Positions 1 through 8,794 of a stretch of DNA of 64,000 nt are shown here, in pieces. The notes under the pieces are model-generated. The model worked only from the letters and a program-made list of their open reading frames with translations, did no database searches and had not been told where the DNA came from. The DNA lies in assembly GCA_022842935.1 (NCBI GenBank), contig JALHOP010000010.1, positions 1-64,000 on the forward strand, written 5' to 3'. Source of the DNA: Myxococcota bacterium (lineage in GTDB: Bacteria; Myxococcota; XYA12-FULL-58-9; JALHOP01). A program made the position numbers and the translations under genes. Position 1 is the first letter of the stretch. Each line of letters opens with the position of its first letter.

Positions 1-1
1 C

Positions 2-1033
2 ACGCTCGCGGCGAGTCGCATTCACCCTGAGCACGGTCTGTTTTTGCAGTGGCTTCAGATCTACGAGCTCGCCCCCGAGCGCATCGGCGCCATCTTGAAG
101 ACGTTCCACGCGGTCTTCCCGCACGTTTACGTGTTCACGGCCCACGCCGACTCGAACGACCTCCTGCTCGTCGGCGCCCACCGTCCGGTGACGCTCGACT
201 GGAGGCGCTTGGAAGAGCGCTTTGCGACCTGGACTGCGGAGCTCAACCGCGCCGAGCTCCGTGACCCCTACGAGCTCGCCGCGCTCTTGCTGGCCGGAAA
301 CGACGAGCTGACGGCAATCGCGGACACCACGCCGGAGAACACCGATGACAACGCGTTCATCGAGTTCGGCGCACCGCGCGACCTTTTGGAGTACGCGGAC
401 AAAGACGCCGAGCTGCCGTGGCTATCGGCCTCACGCGGAAAACGTGGGCGCCTGGTCAAGCGTATGGTGGCAGAGCAAGATGACAAGCGCTGGGCGGAGC
501 GTGCCGTGCCGCTGGCCCGCGCCTATCTCACGAAGGGCATGATCGCCGATGCGCTCGACGCCATGGAGACCGCCCGCGAGGGGATCACCGAAGGAAGCTC
601 GGCCGTACAAACCGAAGCTCGAAGGCTCACCGAGATCGCCATGTTACTCGAGAGCACCATCGACGAGGTCGAACCGGTCGACCCCACTGCCGCCGGTGAC
701 GCCGATTACCTACGGGTCGTGGCCCTGGCTCGCGGCGACATCCGCGCGGCGCTCGCTGACCTAGTGGCCAAACCCCAGCTCACCCGCGAAAACGCGGCCT
801 ACGGCCTACTCTACGGCTACCTGCTCTATCAGAACGGCCGTCATGACGACGCCGGGGTCGCCCTGACACGTGCCGATGAGGCCGTCCCAGACGCCGAACA
901 GTCGCCGGCCATCGCGTATTACCGCGCCCGCGCTGCTTACGCCGACGGGGCGTACGCAGAAGCCGTCACGCAGATGAACCGCTACCGCGCAAGCCTTACT
1001 CGAAGCTTGTCCGCATCCACGACCCGGGATTAG
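2..1033 (+). CDS. Spermidine synthase-like protein with TPR tail (5' truncated)
   Basis: The reading frame is open from the window edge, so the true start lies upstream. The first visible residues (HGLFLQWLQIYEL, then VFPHVYVFTAHADSNDLLLVG) match the end of the aminopropyltransferase fold seen in membrane-fused spermidine synthase-like proteins, where a QW-Y-L segment precedes the 'F.VFPHV..... DLLLVG' strand pair. After it come about 200 residues of Ala/Glu-rich helices with TPR character (YLTKGMIADALDAMETA; YYRARAAYADGAYAEAVTQM). A TTG at 44 could be mistaken for a start but the conserved block begins before it. The PP2C gene follows after 11 bases. The enzymatic half cannot be judged because it is outside the window. 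Confidence 0.7.
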   Translation, partial: TLAASRIHPEHGLFLQWLQIYELAPERIGAILKTFHAVFPHVYVFTAHADSNDLLLVGAHRPVTLDWRRLEERFATWTAELNRAELRDPYELAALLLAGNDELTAIADTTPENTDDNAFIEFGAPRDLLEYADKDAELPWLSASRGKRGRLVKRMVAEQDDKRWAERAVPLARAYLTKGMIADALDAMETAREGITEGSSAVQTEARRLTEIAMLLESTIDEVEPVDPTAAGDADYLRVVALARGDIRAALADLVAKPQLTRENAAYGLLYGYLLYQNGRHDDAGVALTRADEAVPDAEQSPAIAYYRARAAYADGAYAEAVTQMNRYRASLTRSLSASTTRD

Positions 1034-1044
1034 AGTCAAAGGCA

Positions 1045-2319
1045 ATGGACTTGCGGGTCGCCTCACGCACCGACGTCGGTCGGGTGCGTTCGAACAACGA
1101 GGACAACTTCTACGCCGATCCGAACCTCGGCCTGTTCATTGTCTGCGACGGCATGGGTGGTCACTCCGCCGGCGAGGTCGCGAGCAAGACCGCCTGTGAG
1201 GTCATCACGCGTGAGATCGCCGGCAGCGGCAAGATCCGCGAGAAGTTCTTGGCGAGCGGCAAGTCCGCCGACGTGAAGGTGGTGGCCAAGATGGTCGAAG
1301 CGGCCATCCACACCGCCTGCAAAGAGGTCTACAAGAAGGCGAGCCGCAACCCTGAGCTCGCGGGCATGGGCACGACCTGTACCGTGGTCTTGGTTGCTGG
1401 CCACAACAAGGGGATCCTCGGTCACGTCGGCGACTCACGCCTCTATGTGGTGCGCCAGAACATGGTGCACCAACTCTCCGACGACCACACCTACGTCAAC
1501 GAGCTCGTCAAGCGAGGCGCTCTGTCGCGCGAGCAAGCCCGCAACCATCCGCAAGGCAACGTCCTGTCGCGGGCGCTAGGGGTGCAGCCGACCGTGCCTG
1601 TCGACACGATGATCTTCGACATCGACCCGGGCGACACGTACCTCATGTGCTCGGACGGCTTGTACAACTACTACGCTGACCCAACCGAGATCACGAAGGT
1701 CATCGGCGACGCCGACATCGAGGGCGGGCTCAATCAGCTCATCGACCGCGCCATGGAGCGCGGTGGCCACGACAATCTGACCGGCATTGTCATGCGCATC
1801 GCCGGTACGCCGCCCCCGGCCGACGCCGCTGTGGCCGCCGAGCAACGTATCGCCATCTTGAAGCGCATCCCGATCTTCGCGCACCTCTCGTACAACGAGC
1901 TGGTGAAGGTGGTCGGGCTCACGCAGCTCGTGAAGGTCAAGAGCGGCGAGACATTCATTCGCGAAGGCGAACCGGGAGACGAGCTCTACGTCGTCCTCGC
2001 TGGAGAAGTTAGTGTCGTCAAAGGCGGACAGCACATCACGGCTCTGAAGGCCGGCGCGCACATCGGCGAGATGGCGCTCATCGACAACGCCATGCGCTCG
2101 GCAACCATTGTCGCGAGCAGCGACTGTAACCTTCTCGCCATGCGACGCGACGAATTCTTCGGCGTCATCCGCACCGAGCCCGTTATCGCGACCAAGCTTT
2201 TGTGGAGCTTCGTACAAGTGCTCTCGGGCCGCCTGCGCGAGACCAACGAGGCGTTGCAGGGCGCGCGCAAAGAGCTCACCGCCAACTCCGGCGACTTCGA
2301 GATCTTCGTCGACGAGTAG
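1045..2319 (+). CDS. PP2C-family Ser/Thr phosphatase with C-terminal cyclic-nucleotide-binding domain
   Basis: A 424-residue protein. Residues 1-240 are a bacterial PP2C/Stp1-like phosphatase: RSNNEDNF near residue 18, the metal-binding DGMGG, GHVGDSRLY, a LMCSDGL motif and the final GGHDNLT. Residues about 280-400 form a CRP/cAMP-type cyclic-nucleotide-binding domain (IPIFAHLSYNELVKVV, FIREGEPGDELYVVLAGEV, GAHIGEMALIDNAMRSATI). Such fusions let a second-messenger-like ligand gate dephosphorylation of Ser/Thr kinase targets in the cytoplasm; the ligand here is unknown. It lies between the TPR protein and the M48 protease (6-base gap downstream), suggesting one transcript. No kinase gene is present in the window. 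Confidence 0.92.
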   Translation: MDLRVASRTDVGRVRSNNEDNFYADPNLGLFIVCDGMGGHSAGEVASKTACEVITREIAGSGKIREKFLASGKSADVKVVAKMVEAAIHTACKEVYKKASRNPELAGMGTTCTVVLVAGHNKGILGHVGDSRLYVVRQNMVHQLSDDHTYVNELVKRGALSREQARNHPQGNVLSRALGVQPTVPVDTMIFDIDPGDTYLMCSDGLYNYYADPTEITKVIGDADIEGGLNQLIDRAMERGGHDNLTGIVMRIAGTPPPADAAVAAEQRIAILKRIPIFAHLSYNELVKVVGLTQLVKVKSGETFIREGEPGDELYVVLAGEVSVVKGGQHITALKAGAHIGEMALIDNAMRSATIVASSDCNLLAMRRDEFFGVIRTEPVIATKLLWSFVQVLSGRLRETNEALQGARKELTANSGDFEIFVDE

Positions 2320-2325
2320 GTCCCG

Positions 2326-3717
2326 ATGAACCGCTTGGCGCTCGCCGCCCTGTTGCTGTGCGGCTGCGCATCCTCGGGAACCGGCCGCTTCGCGGTGCGT
2401 CTGTCGCAAGATGACATCATCGCGCGCAACCAAGCTCTTCAGCGTATCGACGACGACATTGGTCTGCTCGGCGATGAGCCGCTCGCAGGCTACATGCAAA
2501 ACGTCGGCAACGGTTTGGGCTTTCCGCAAGTGAGCTTCTCGGTGCTCAACACATCGGAGGCCAATGCCTATGCCATAGACAGCGGCGCGGTCTTCGTCAG
2601 TCGCGGGATGCTGGCGCTCCTCAACGACGAGGGCGAGCTCGCGGCCGTCCTCGCCCACGAGGTGGGTCACATCGCCGCGAATCACGGCAAGAAGCGCGAG
2701 ATCGTCGCTGCGCCCTTTGACGCCCTCGGCAAGACACTGCGTAAGCTGCTCGGACTCCTGAAACCGAGTGTTGGCGATCGGGTGGCCGATGCGACGAGCA
2801 CAACCGCGCGCGTAGTCGCTTTGGCCCCCATCTCGCGCGCCCAAGAGAGCCGCGCTGACGAGGCGGGAGTCGAGCTCGCCGCAGCGAGCGGTTACGATCC
2901 GTTATCGCTGACACGCGTCCTTTCGCGGCTCCAGGACCACGTCGTGGAGAGGTCAACGAGCTGGCTCGACGCACATCCGCCCGTCGCGGACCGCACCCGT
3001 CGCATGACCGAACACATCGCATCTCTGGGTCTACCGACGGTGTCAGCCGAGCATCCAACGCTGCTGCCAATGCTCGAGGGACTGGTGATGGATGACCACC
3101 CGTTCGACGGCGCGGCAGTCGCGTCGAAGGTCATCCATGCCCGTTTCGGTGTCACCTACGATGTCCCGCCAGGCTGGGTTACGGAACGCGAAGGTGGGGT
3201 CCTGGTTTCGAGCGGCGAAGGTTGCACGGTGTTGCTGGAAAGCAGTAGCACCGAAGGCTCACCTGACGAGGTCGTGCGGCGCAATAGCGGCGATGGCGGC
3301 GTCGAGCCAGTCCCTGTCGAAGCGTCGTTGCTCCGGCTGCCGGGCAAGGTTGCGCGCAGTCGCGCCGAAGCGTCGGGCATCCACGTCGAGCTCATCGTCT
3401 TCGGTGATGAACAGCGCTCGCGCGTCCTTAGCGGCGCCTGGCCGGTGGAACACGCGGCGCGCTGCGCACCGGCTTTCGCCGAGACCATCATCACGTTCCG
3501 TGAGACCACCCAGGCGGACATCGCGCGACTACCGGTCGTTCGCTTGCGCATCATCGTTGCCCATGCGGGCGAATCGCTCGGCTCTCTGCTTTTCCGACAC
3601 CCCTCGCCGTGGACGATCGAGCGCGTGGCGTCCTTGAACGGCGTCGGAGTCGATCATGTTTTTCAGCACGATACCGCTGTAAAGCTGCCGCGCCGCGAGG
3701 TGTGGGGCCAGCGCTGA
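2326..3717 (+). CDS. M48-family metalloprotease lipoprotein with C-terminal LysM-like domain
   Basis: A 463-residue protein starting with a lipoprotein signal (LLLCGCASS, lipobox Cys14). The zinc motif HEVGH is at residues 111-115, and the downstream QESRADEAG supplies the third ligand typical of M48 peptidases (BepA/LoiP-like). Residues about 250-400 are a region of unknown fold. The C-terminus (HAGESLGSLLFR, VASLNGV) resembles a LysM peptidoglycan-binding repeat, as in TPR-less periplasmic M48 proteins. It is expected to act in the periplasm on misassembled outer-membrane proteins; that role is inferred from the family. Confidence 0.88.
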   Translation: MNRLALAALLLCGCASSGTGRFAVRLSQDDIIARNQALQRIDDDIGLLGDEPLAGYMQNVGNGLGFPQVSFSVLNTSEANAYAIDSGAVFVSRGMLALLNDEGELAAVLAHEVGHIAANHGKKREIVAAPFDALGKTLRKLLGLLKPSVGDRVADATSTTARVVALAPISRAQESRADEAGVELAAASGYDPLSLTRVLSRLQDHVVERSTSWLDAHPPVADRTRRMTEHIASLGLPTVSAEHPTLLPMLEGLVMDDHPFDGAAVASKVIHARFGVTYDVPPGWVTEREGGVLVSSGEGCTVLLESSSTEGSPDEVVRRNSGDGGVEPVPVEASLLRLPGKVARSRAEASGIHVELIVFGDEQRSRVLSGAWPVEHAARCAPAFAETIITFRETTQADIARLPVVRLRIIVAHAGESLGSLLFRHPSPWTIERVASLNGVGVDHVFQHDTAVKLPRREVWGQR

Positions 3718-3748
3718 GCCGCGCGCGACGGCCCGCGCCAAAGTGCCA

Positions 3749-3771
3749 GAGGGTCATGGCGCTTCATGACA
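3749..3771 (+). terminator. Hairpin after the M48 gene
   Basis: GTCATG (3751-3756) and CATGAC (3763-3768) form a perfect 6-bp stem around GCGCTT. Outer G and C runs could extend it with a two-base bulge. It lies 30 bases after the M48 stop, with no T tract, so it could be a weak terminator or a processing structure. Confidence 0.35.
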
Positions 3772-3863
3772 ACCCAGAGGCCCGGCGCGCCGAAAACCAA
3801 GAGACTAAGACGCGATGATGGGGAGGGTGTATTGCGACGCTCGCCTTCCCTCTTGGGGGGATC

Positions 3864-5621
3864 ATGGCGACGACGCTCACGGCTTCTTCGAGCACACCTT
3901 CCGCCGCTGTGCTCCGTGGCGACGGGCAGCCAGTCGATGCCGGAAGCGAGACGCTCGCACGCACGCAGGACGATGCGCTCGATCGTATCGAGCCCCGGCC
4001 ACCCGCGTTGACCTTCGGCACCTTGAGCCCCAGCGATCCCCGCAGCGCCTTGACGGCCTTGCGGCTCGGCCCCAACGCCGCGCTACGAAGCAACGCCCCT
4101 CTTGCCTGGCCCTCCTTGCCGCAGCGCCCGACCTGGAGTGTCTACAACGCACACACTCGGCAAACCTTCACGGCCACCGACCGTGACCGCATGAGCGTCC
4201 TGATGACGCCGCGGGCGGACAACAGCACGGTCGACTACATCGTGCAGCGCACGCGAGAAGCAGGACCGCGCTGGCTTGCCGAGATGAACGCGCGTTACTT
4301 CGTTTACGAAGATGAGCGCGCCAACGGTGGGGTCGGTCCGCGCTCCACCTATTCGGCGATCGAGACGCTGCAACACGGAGGCGTGTGCCGCGACCAGATG
4401 GGCCTCATGACGGCGGTGCTGAACGCTGCCGGCTATCGCGCCCATACGGTGGGTTACGACTCGGCGAACACCTCGCACGCCGTGACCCTGTACCAAGACC
4501 CATCGACCAAGCTCTGGGGGGTCATCGAATACGGCCGCGTGCATCAGCTCGATGCTGAGTCGCCGGGTCAAGCCATGGTGCGTTTTGCTCCCGGCGCCCT
4601 CGCCTTCGATCTCTTCCAGGAAAGCGGGTTCGACCGTGCGAGCGTCGGCGGTCGCTTCTACACCGACCGCGGCCTACGCGTTTACGCCGCCATGCGCGGT
4701 GAGGACCAGCCAGCGTCCATCGGTCAATTGGGCGCGAGCGCAGGGACCGACGGATTCGCCGTGACGGCGCCGCTCGGCCCCAACACCAATCTGTTCGCTC
4801 GCTCGGTCTCCGGGCAGCCGGGCCTTGAAATGCAGCTCGGCGGCGTCGCGCATCGCTTCAACAACGGCGCGCGCCTCACGGCCGGCGTGGGGTCACTCCG
4901 CTTCGATGAACGCACCGTCGGGCCGCGCGAGCTGTTCACCACGGACCGGACCTTTGCGTTCGTGACGCTCGACCGTGCTGGTCAGCTCGCCAACACTCGC
5001 CTTGCGCGCGGGGTAACCTTCGAAGCGGCGTTCGATTCGGCCCTCACCTTGGGATTTGCTCCCGGCGACCCGTCTGTGACCTCGGCGTTCGTCGACCTGC
5101 GTTCGAACGTGAGCGCCACGGTGCGTGCCGACGTCGCTCCGGGACTCGAGGCCTACGGACGGGGCGTGCTCGGCATCGGTACAGCCTCGGCGGAGTACCT
5201 GCTGACCGATGGACGCGACATCGGCCAGCTCCCTCTCAATCGCCGTCTCGAAGCGGGCCTGCTCTATACCCCATCCGATCGGTTTTTCATCGACGCTGGC
5301 ATCGAGGTTCCGTTCGGCGTTCAAGCCGACAACCTTCATGACCGCCCGGCGCTAAACCTACGCGGCGGCGCGCTTATCGGTGAATGGACGCTGATGGCCG
5401 GTGCACGGGCATCTCTCGCCGCCGACAGCGAGCTGCTATCGACGGGCGGCTCGGGCGTCGACATGCTCTACGCCGGAGTCGAGCGCTCGTTCGGCAACTT
5501 CGCGCTGAGCGCGCAGGCCTATACGGGTGACCAGTTCGGCGAGCGCAGCAGTGGCGCCTCCCTCTCCGTGCGTGCGACGCCGGGTGCGCTCCTCCACGCG
5601 ATCCGCGATGGCTTTCGCTGA
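3864..5621 (+). CDS. Transglutaminase-like protein with long beta-rich C-terminal region
   Basis: A 585-residue protein starting at the ATG after a GGGGGG ribosome-binding stretch. No signal peptide or membrane segment is visible; the first 25 residues are Ser/Thr/Pro-rich. Residues about 110-235 resemble a papain/transglutaminase-like core: Cys175 in HGGVCRDQMG, His205 in SHAVTLYQD, followed by WGVIEYGRV, which could supply the acidic residue. The last 330 residues consist of repeated short beta strands rich in Gly and aromatic residues, ending TPGALLHAI, reminiscent of a beta-barrel or beta-propeller. Substrate and location are unknown. It is flanked by the M48 gene and a convergent response regulator. 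Confidence 0.75.
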   Translation: MATTLTASSSTPSAAVLRGDGQPVDAGSETLARTQDDALDRIEPRPPALTFGTLSPSDPRSALTALRLGPNAALRSNAPLAWPSLPQRPTWSVYNAHTRQTFTATDRDRMSVLMTPRADNSTVDYIVQRTREAGPRWLAEMNARYFVYEDERANGGVGPRSTYSAIETLQHGGVCRDQMGLMTAVLNAAGYRAHTVGYDSANTSHAVTLYQDPSTKLWGVIEYGRVHQLDAESPGQAMVRFAPGALAFDLFQESGFDRASVGGRFYTDRGLRVYAAMRGEDQPASIGQLGASAGTDGFAVTAPLGPNTNLFARSVSGQPGLEMQLGGVAHRFNNGARLTAGVGSLRFDERTVGPRELFTTDRTFAFVTLDRAGQLANTRLARGVTFEAAFDSALTLGFAPGDPSVTSAFVDLRSNVSATVRADVAPGLEAYGRGVLGIGTASAEYLLTDGRDIGQLPLNRRLEAGLLYTPSDRFFIDAGIEVPFGVQADNLHDRPALNLRGGALIGEWTLMAGARASLAADSELLSTGGSGVDMLYAGVERSFGNFALSAQAYTGDQFGERSSGASLSVRATPGALLHAIRDGFR

Positions 5622-5668
5622 AGGCTCACGTCGCTTGGCGATCGCGCCTCAATGCGCGGCGGCCTCGC

Positions 5669-6034
5669 TCAAGCGGTGTCGACAATCTTCGAAAGGGCCG
5701 CGGGATCGATCGGCTTGACGATGTGCATGTCGAAGCCAGCGTCTTTGACTTCGCGCATGACGTCGGGGCCGCTGTGGCCAGTCAGGGCAACGAGCGCGAT
5801 GGCGTCCGCATGGCGGGCGCGTAGCTCACGCGCAACCTCAAGGCCGCTCATGCCAGCGGGGAGCCCGAGATCACACAAGACGATCTCGGGGACGACCTCG
5901 TAAGCCCGCGACAAACCCTCCTCCCCGCTGTGCGCGACCGCGACATCGTGTCCAGCGAGCTCGAGGACGAGACGCAGACTCTCTGCGGCATCGAAGTTGT
6001 CTTCGATGACGAGTACACGGCGGGAGGTGGTCAT
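5669..6034 (-). CDS. Single-domain CheY-like response regulator
   Basis: A 121-residue receiver domain with no output domain. The acidic pocket is ED (residues 11-12), the phospho-acceptor is Asp55 in VLCDLGLPAG, the signalling Thr is in VALTGHSG, and Lys107 lies in HIVKPIDP. Stand-alone receivers of this kind often end phosphorelays with hybrid kinases. No kinase is adjacent. It is convergent with the transglutaminase-like gene and divergent from the small membrane protein at 6109. Confidence 0.93.
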   Translation of the reverse strand: MTTSRRVLVIEDNFDAAESLRLVLELAGHDVAVAHSGEEGLSRAYEVVPEIVLCDLGLPAGMSGLEVARELRARHADAIALVALTGHSGPDVMREVKDAGFDMHIVKPIDPAALSKIVDTA

Positions 6035-6108
6035 GATCGGCTCGACACTCTCTTACGTGACCGCGCACGCGCTTGCCAAGCGGCTCGCGCCGGGCCAAGA
6101 CGGAACGC

Positions 6109-6456
6109 GTGAAGTACGTCTTGGCGATAACCGCAGTCGTGCTGATGGGGGTCGGGGTTCTTGCGATGCGTCCGACCGCTCGCCATGAGGTCCGTGACCG
6201 CTATCGGGTCGCCGAAGAACGCATCGAAGCCGAGCGCGCCCGCGGCCATCTCGACAGCGGCGAGGTCGAGCGCTTGCGCTTGGCGCTCATGGCCGCTCGC
6301 GCAGGCAGTCAGGAGCCGCACACGAAAGTTCTCAGGGGCGAGGCCCTCCAACGTGCAACCTCTGAGATCAGCGCCTGTCGCATCACCGACCTCACGCCTT
6401 GGCTCGACGAGCCTATCGGGGTCGCGTCGTGTGCGTTTACCCCAACCGGTCGATGA
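6109..6456 (+). CDS. Small protein with N-terminal membrane anchor, unknown function
   Basis: A GTG start at 6109 gives 115 residues: KYVLAITAVVLMGVGVLAM is one membrane segment or uncleaved signal, then a charged helical stretch (RVAEERIEAERARGHLDSGEVERLRLALMAAR) and a Cys-containing tail. A longer version from 6073 would put a basic stretch before the membrane segment. Its last 20 bases overlap, convergently, the end of the gene at 6437. I do not recognise a family. Confidence 0.55.
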   Translation: MKYVLAITAVVLMGVGVLAMRPTARHEVRDRYRVAEERIEAERARGHLDSGEVERLRLALMAARAGSQEPHTKVLRGEALQRATSEISACRITDLTPWLDEPIGVASCAFTPTGR

Positions 6457-6709
6457 GCGCGGTCATACGCTTTCGCAGACGGCCCACCTTCTTGCTCACC
6501 CGCTCGAGGTCTGCCTGGGTGGCAAGACCCAGCACACCCAATAAGCGCGATGCGTTCTCGTCGATGAACGCGCGACTCTCCTGAACACGGCGCACTGCCG
6601 CTCCAACCGCGGACGAGCTCTCTTCCGACGCGAGCAAGTCGTCGATGGCGCTCTTACCCACGGTCTTGGCGCGCTCTTTCACACGCTTCCAGAGGGGCGA
6701 GTCGGCCAT
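6437..6709 (-). CDS. Small helical protein, unknown function
   Basis: A 90-residue cytoplasmic protein, mostly charged helix. The C-terminal half (LGLATQADLERVSKKVGRLRKRMTALID) has the pattern of the coiled-coil ends seen in phasin/PhaE-like small proteins, but this is only a resemblance. It starts 2 bases after the stop of the lipoprotein gene at 6712 and is probably co-transcribed with it. Confidence 0.65.
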   Translation of the reverse strand: MADSPLWKRVKERAKTVGKSAIDDLLASEESSSAVGAAVRRVQESRAFIDENASRLLGVLGLATQADLERVSKKVGRLRKRMTALIDRLG

Positions 6710-6711
6710 GG

Positions 6712-7806
6712 CTACTTGCCCTTTTTCTTGGTCTTCGCCTTGGCCACCACGGGCGCTTTGCCACCGCGACGCAAGATGTCGTAGCTCGCCTTGCCTTTCG
6801 AGATGGTCATGATGGCCGCCATGCCCTCGGATTCGCTCTTGTCGTTCATCATCCAGGTGACGGCATCGGCCGGGCCCGGATTGAGGTACAGCTGCTCGAC
6901 CATCTTCTTCGGAGGAACCAACTCGCTGCCATCGCTGTTGGTGCCGTGACCACCGGCTTCGTGGATGTTGCCGAAGATGCCGAAGGGCACTTTGTGCTCG
7001 GCCATCAGCATCATCATGTCGGGGTCACCCACGTGGTTACCCTCGGTCGTCAGGTCGACGCCGTATTGGCCGCTCTGCTTGGGACCACCATGGGACACCA
7101 GCACGACCGGCGACTTCGCGGCCTTGATGATGGCCCCTGCCGCTTCGACGTCCGCTGGGTGATATTGGCATCCGTCCTTGGCGTGGATGAAGGCTGGGTT
7201 GAAGTAGCCGGGAAGGGAAACGAAGTCAGCCTGCGGGGTGTGAACGCGGCGCACCTTCACCAGATCGAACACGTGCGGCGAGCGCTGTTGGATCGCCGCC
7301 ATCGCGGTCTTGTAAGCCATGCGCCCTTCGCCGTTACCGATGGTCACGAACACCGGCACCTGCGCGCTCGCGAGCACATCGATGGCACTCTCGATGCCGG
7401 CCTGCGTGGTCCCCGAATCGCCGTCGACGATGATGAGGTCGACCTTGTTCTTCTTGAACCATGCGATGAAGGCCTTGAGGTTCGCGAGGTTCTCCTCGGA
7501 GCTCTCCTTGATGTCGGTCACGGTGCCCACAACAACGGTGTCACGAGCCGGCCCCGTCCACGCTACGGTGCTGCCGTTCTCTTCCCAGGTTACGCCGTTC
7601 CATTGATGGGTCTTGGGTGTGCCTGCCGTCTCGGAACCCATGCAGTCAGGGTCAGCGGTCTTCGGCGCGCTTGGCGGCGGCGTCACGTCGCTGGGAGCCG
7701 GATCGGCCGGCACGGGCGGAGGGACCGTAGGAGTCTGGTCGGGCTGCTTGTCGGTTTCGCAAGCGACGAGGGCGATAAAGACCAGTGGTGAGAGGCGACG
7801 AATCAT
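6712..7806 (-). CDS. Lipoprotein with divergent metallophosphoesterase-like domain
   Basis: The open frame extends to 8082, but ATG at 7806 begins a clear lipoprotein signal (RRLSPLVFIALVAC, Cys16) followed by a Pro-rich linker, giving 364 residues. The rest has metallophosphatase-like blocks: LIIVDGDSG, FVTIGNGEGR (GNGE where the family has GNHE), VLVSHGGPK, and FGIFGNIHEAGGHG (GNIH for GHxH). The C-terminus is Lys-rich (KAKTKKKGK). The replaced histidine suggests altered metal binding or a non-catalytic role. It would be anchored to a membrane facing the periplasm. The 90-residue gene follows within 2 bases. Confidence 0.75.
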   Translation of the reverse strand: MIRRLSPLVFIALVACETDKQPDQTPTVPPPVPADPAPSDVTPPPSAPKTADPDCMGSETAGTPKTHQWNGVTWEENGSTVAWTGPARDTVVVGTVTDIKESSEENLANLKAFIAWFKKNKVDLIIVDGDSGTTQAGIESAIDVLASAQVPVFVTIGNGEGRMAYKTAMAAIQQRSPHVFDLVKVRRVHTPQADFVSLPGYFNPAFIHAKDGCQYHPADVEAAGAIIKAAKSPVVLVSHGGPKQSGQYGVDLTTEGNHVGDPDMMMLMAEHKVPFGIFGNIHEAGGHGTNSDGSELVPPKKMVEQLYLNPGPADAVTWMMNDKSESEGMAAIMTISKGKASYDILRRGGKAPVVAKAKTKKKGK

Positions 7807-7909
7807 CGTGTGGAACCTCGTGAGTGGTGGCAACAAAGTGCCTTGAGCGGTGTGGGTGGTGCAAGCGACCCCCGTTTGGGGTTCGCGACGCGCCCGCCGC
7901 AGTGAGCTG

Positions 7910-8770
7910 CTAGCGGCGCTTGCGCCCCAACTCGGCGAGGGCGTCCTCCGCCCCGCGCCGCACCGCTTCGACGGGGTGTCCGCTCGCCAAGGTGACCAGA
8001 TACCCCTCGGCCGTTGGCCCGCCCAGCGAGCCAAGCGCGAAGACCACCTGCAACACGAACTGCGGATCCTTGTTTCGGGCAAGCTCGATCATCGGCTCGG
8101 CCGCCGTCGGGTCGCCAATGGCTATCAGGGCACCGATCGCCCGCAGGGCGAGCTCTGGCTTCGTCTTCTCGTCGAGCAACCCGATGAGCGCCGGAACCGC
8201 AGCCTTCACTCGACGCTCACCGAGGCGCTGCACGGCGAAGAGTTGCAGACGCTCGTCGCTGCTCTTGAGCGCGCCAATGAGGTCGCCATCGGGGCCACGG
8301 TCGAAGAGGCGCATGCTGACACTTACCGACCAGCCATCTTGAAACGCCGCGGTCGCATCTTGGCGGACATCGCTGGTCGCGGGGGCCTTGCCGACGACGT
8401 CGTAGCTCATGGCGTCCGGTCGAGGCCGCAGCTCGAGCCGAACGCGTTGCATCGGTGGCTCTTCGCCGTCACGAACGTCGTCAGGGCGGTGATTGCGTAC
8501 GTCATCGCGGACAGGCGCGGCGACCTCGACCCGCAGCGTATGCGTGCCTTCCCGCTCCTCGGGCTTGAAACGCGTGGTGCTGTCTGCGCCGAGCGTCGCG
8601 ATGATGTCCGCACGCAATCCCTCGCGCAGCTCGCGGTTCCCTTCGAGCTCAGGTGGCAGATTCAGGAGGAGGCGCGTGATGACGATGGTCGAGGGTGTGC
8701 GTTTGCAGCCACCGACCGAGGTCGCCAGCACCAACGCCAAGACCAGAAACACATGCCTTCTGACCATCAC
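7910..8770 (-). CDS. Lipoprotein with HEAT-like repeats
   Basis: A 286-residue protein with a lipoprotein signal (VLALVLATSVGGC, Cys22). A variable region to about residue 165 is followed by HEAT/PBS-lyase-type repeats: RLQLFAVQRLGERRVKAAVPALIGLLDE, LALRAIGALIAIGDPTAAEPMIELA, VLQVVFALGSLGGPTAEGYLVTLA. This is a scaffold fold expected to bind a protein partner in the periplasm. It follows the metallophosphoesterase gene by 24 bases and precedes the next lipoprotein by about 100, so the minus-strand genes 9877-6437 may form one operon. Confidence 0.8.
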   Translation of the reverse strand: MMVRRHVFLVLALVLATSVGGCKRTPSTIVITRLLLNLPPELEGNRELREGLRADIIATLGADSTTRFKPEEREGTHTLRVEVAAPVRDDVRNHRPDDVRDGEEPPMQRVRLELRPRPDAMSYDVVGKAPATSDVRQDATAAFQDGWSVSVSMRLFDRGPDGDLIGALKSSDERLQLFAVQRLGERRVKAAVPALIGLLDEKTKPELALRAIGALIAIGDPTAAEPMIELARNKDPQFVLQVVFALGSLGGPTAEGYLVTLASGHPVEAVRRGAEDALAELGRKRR

Positions 8771-8794
8771 CGGTTCGGATCATACCCGAATACG

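Noticed and set aside
1576-2844. 422-codon minus-strand frame across the PP2C and M48 genes
   Set aside because: Antisense to two well-supported genes; no motifs of its own.
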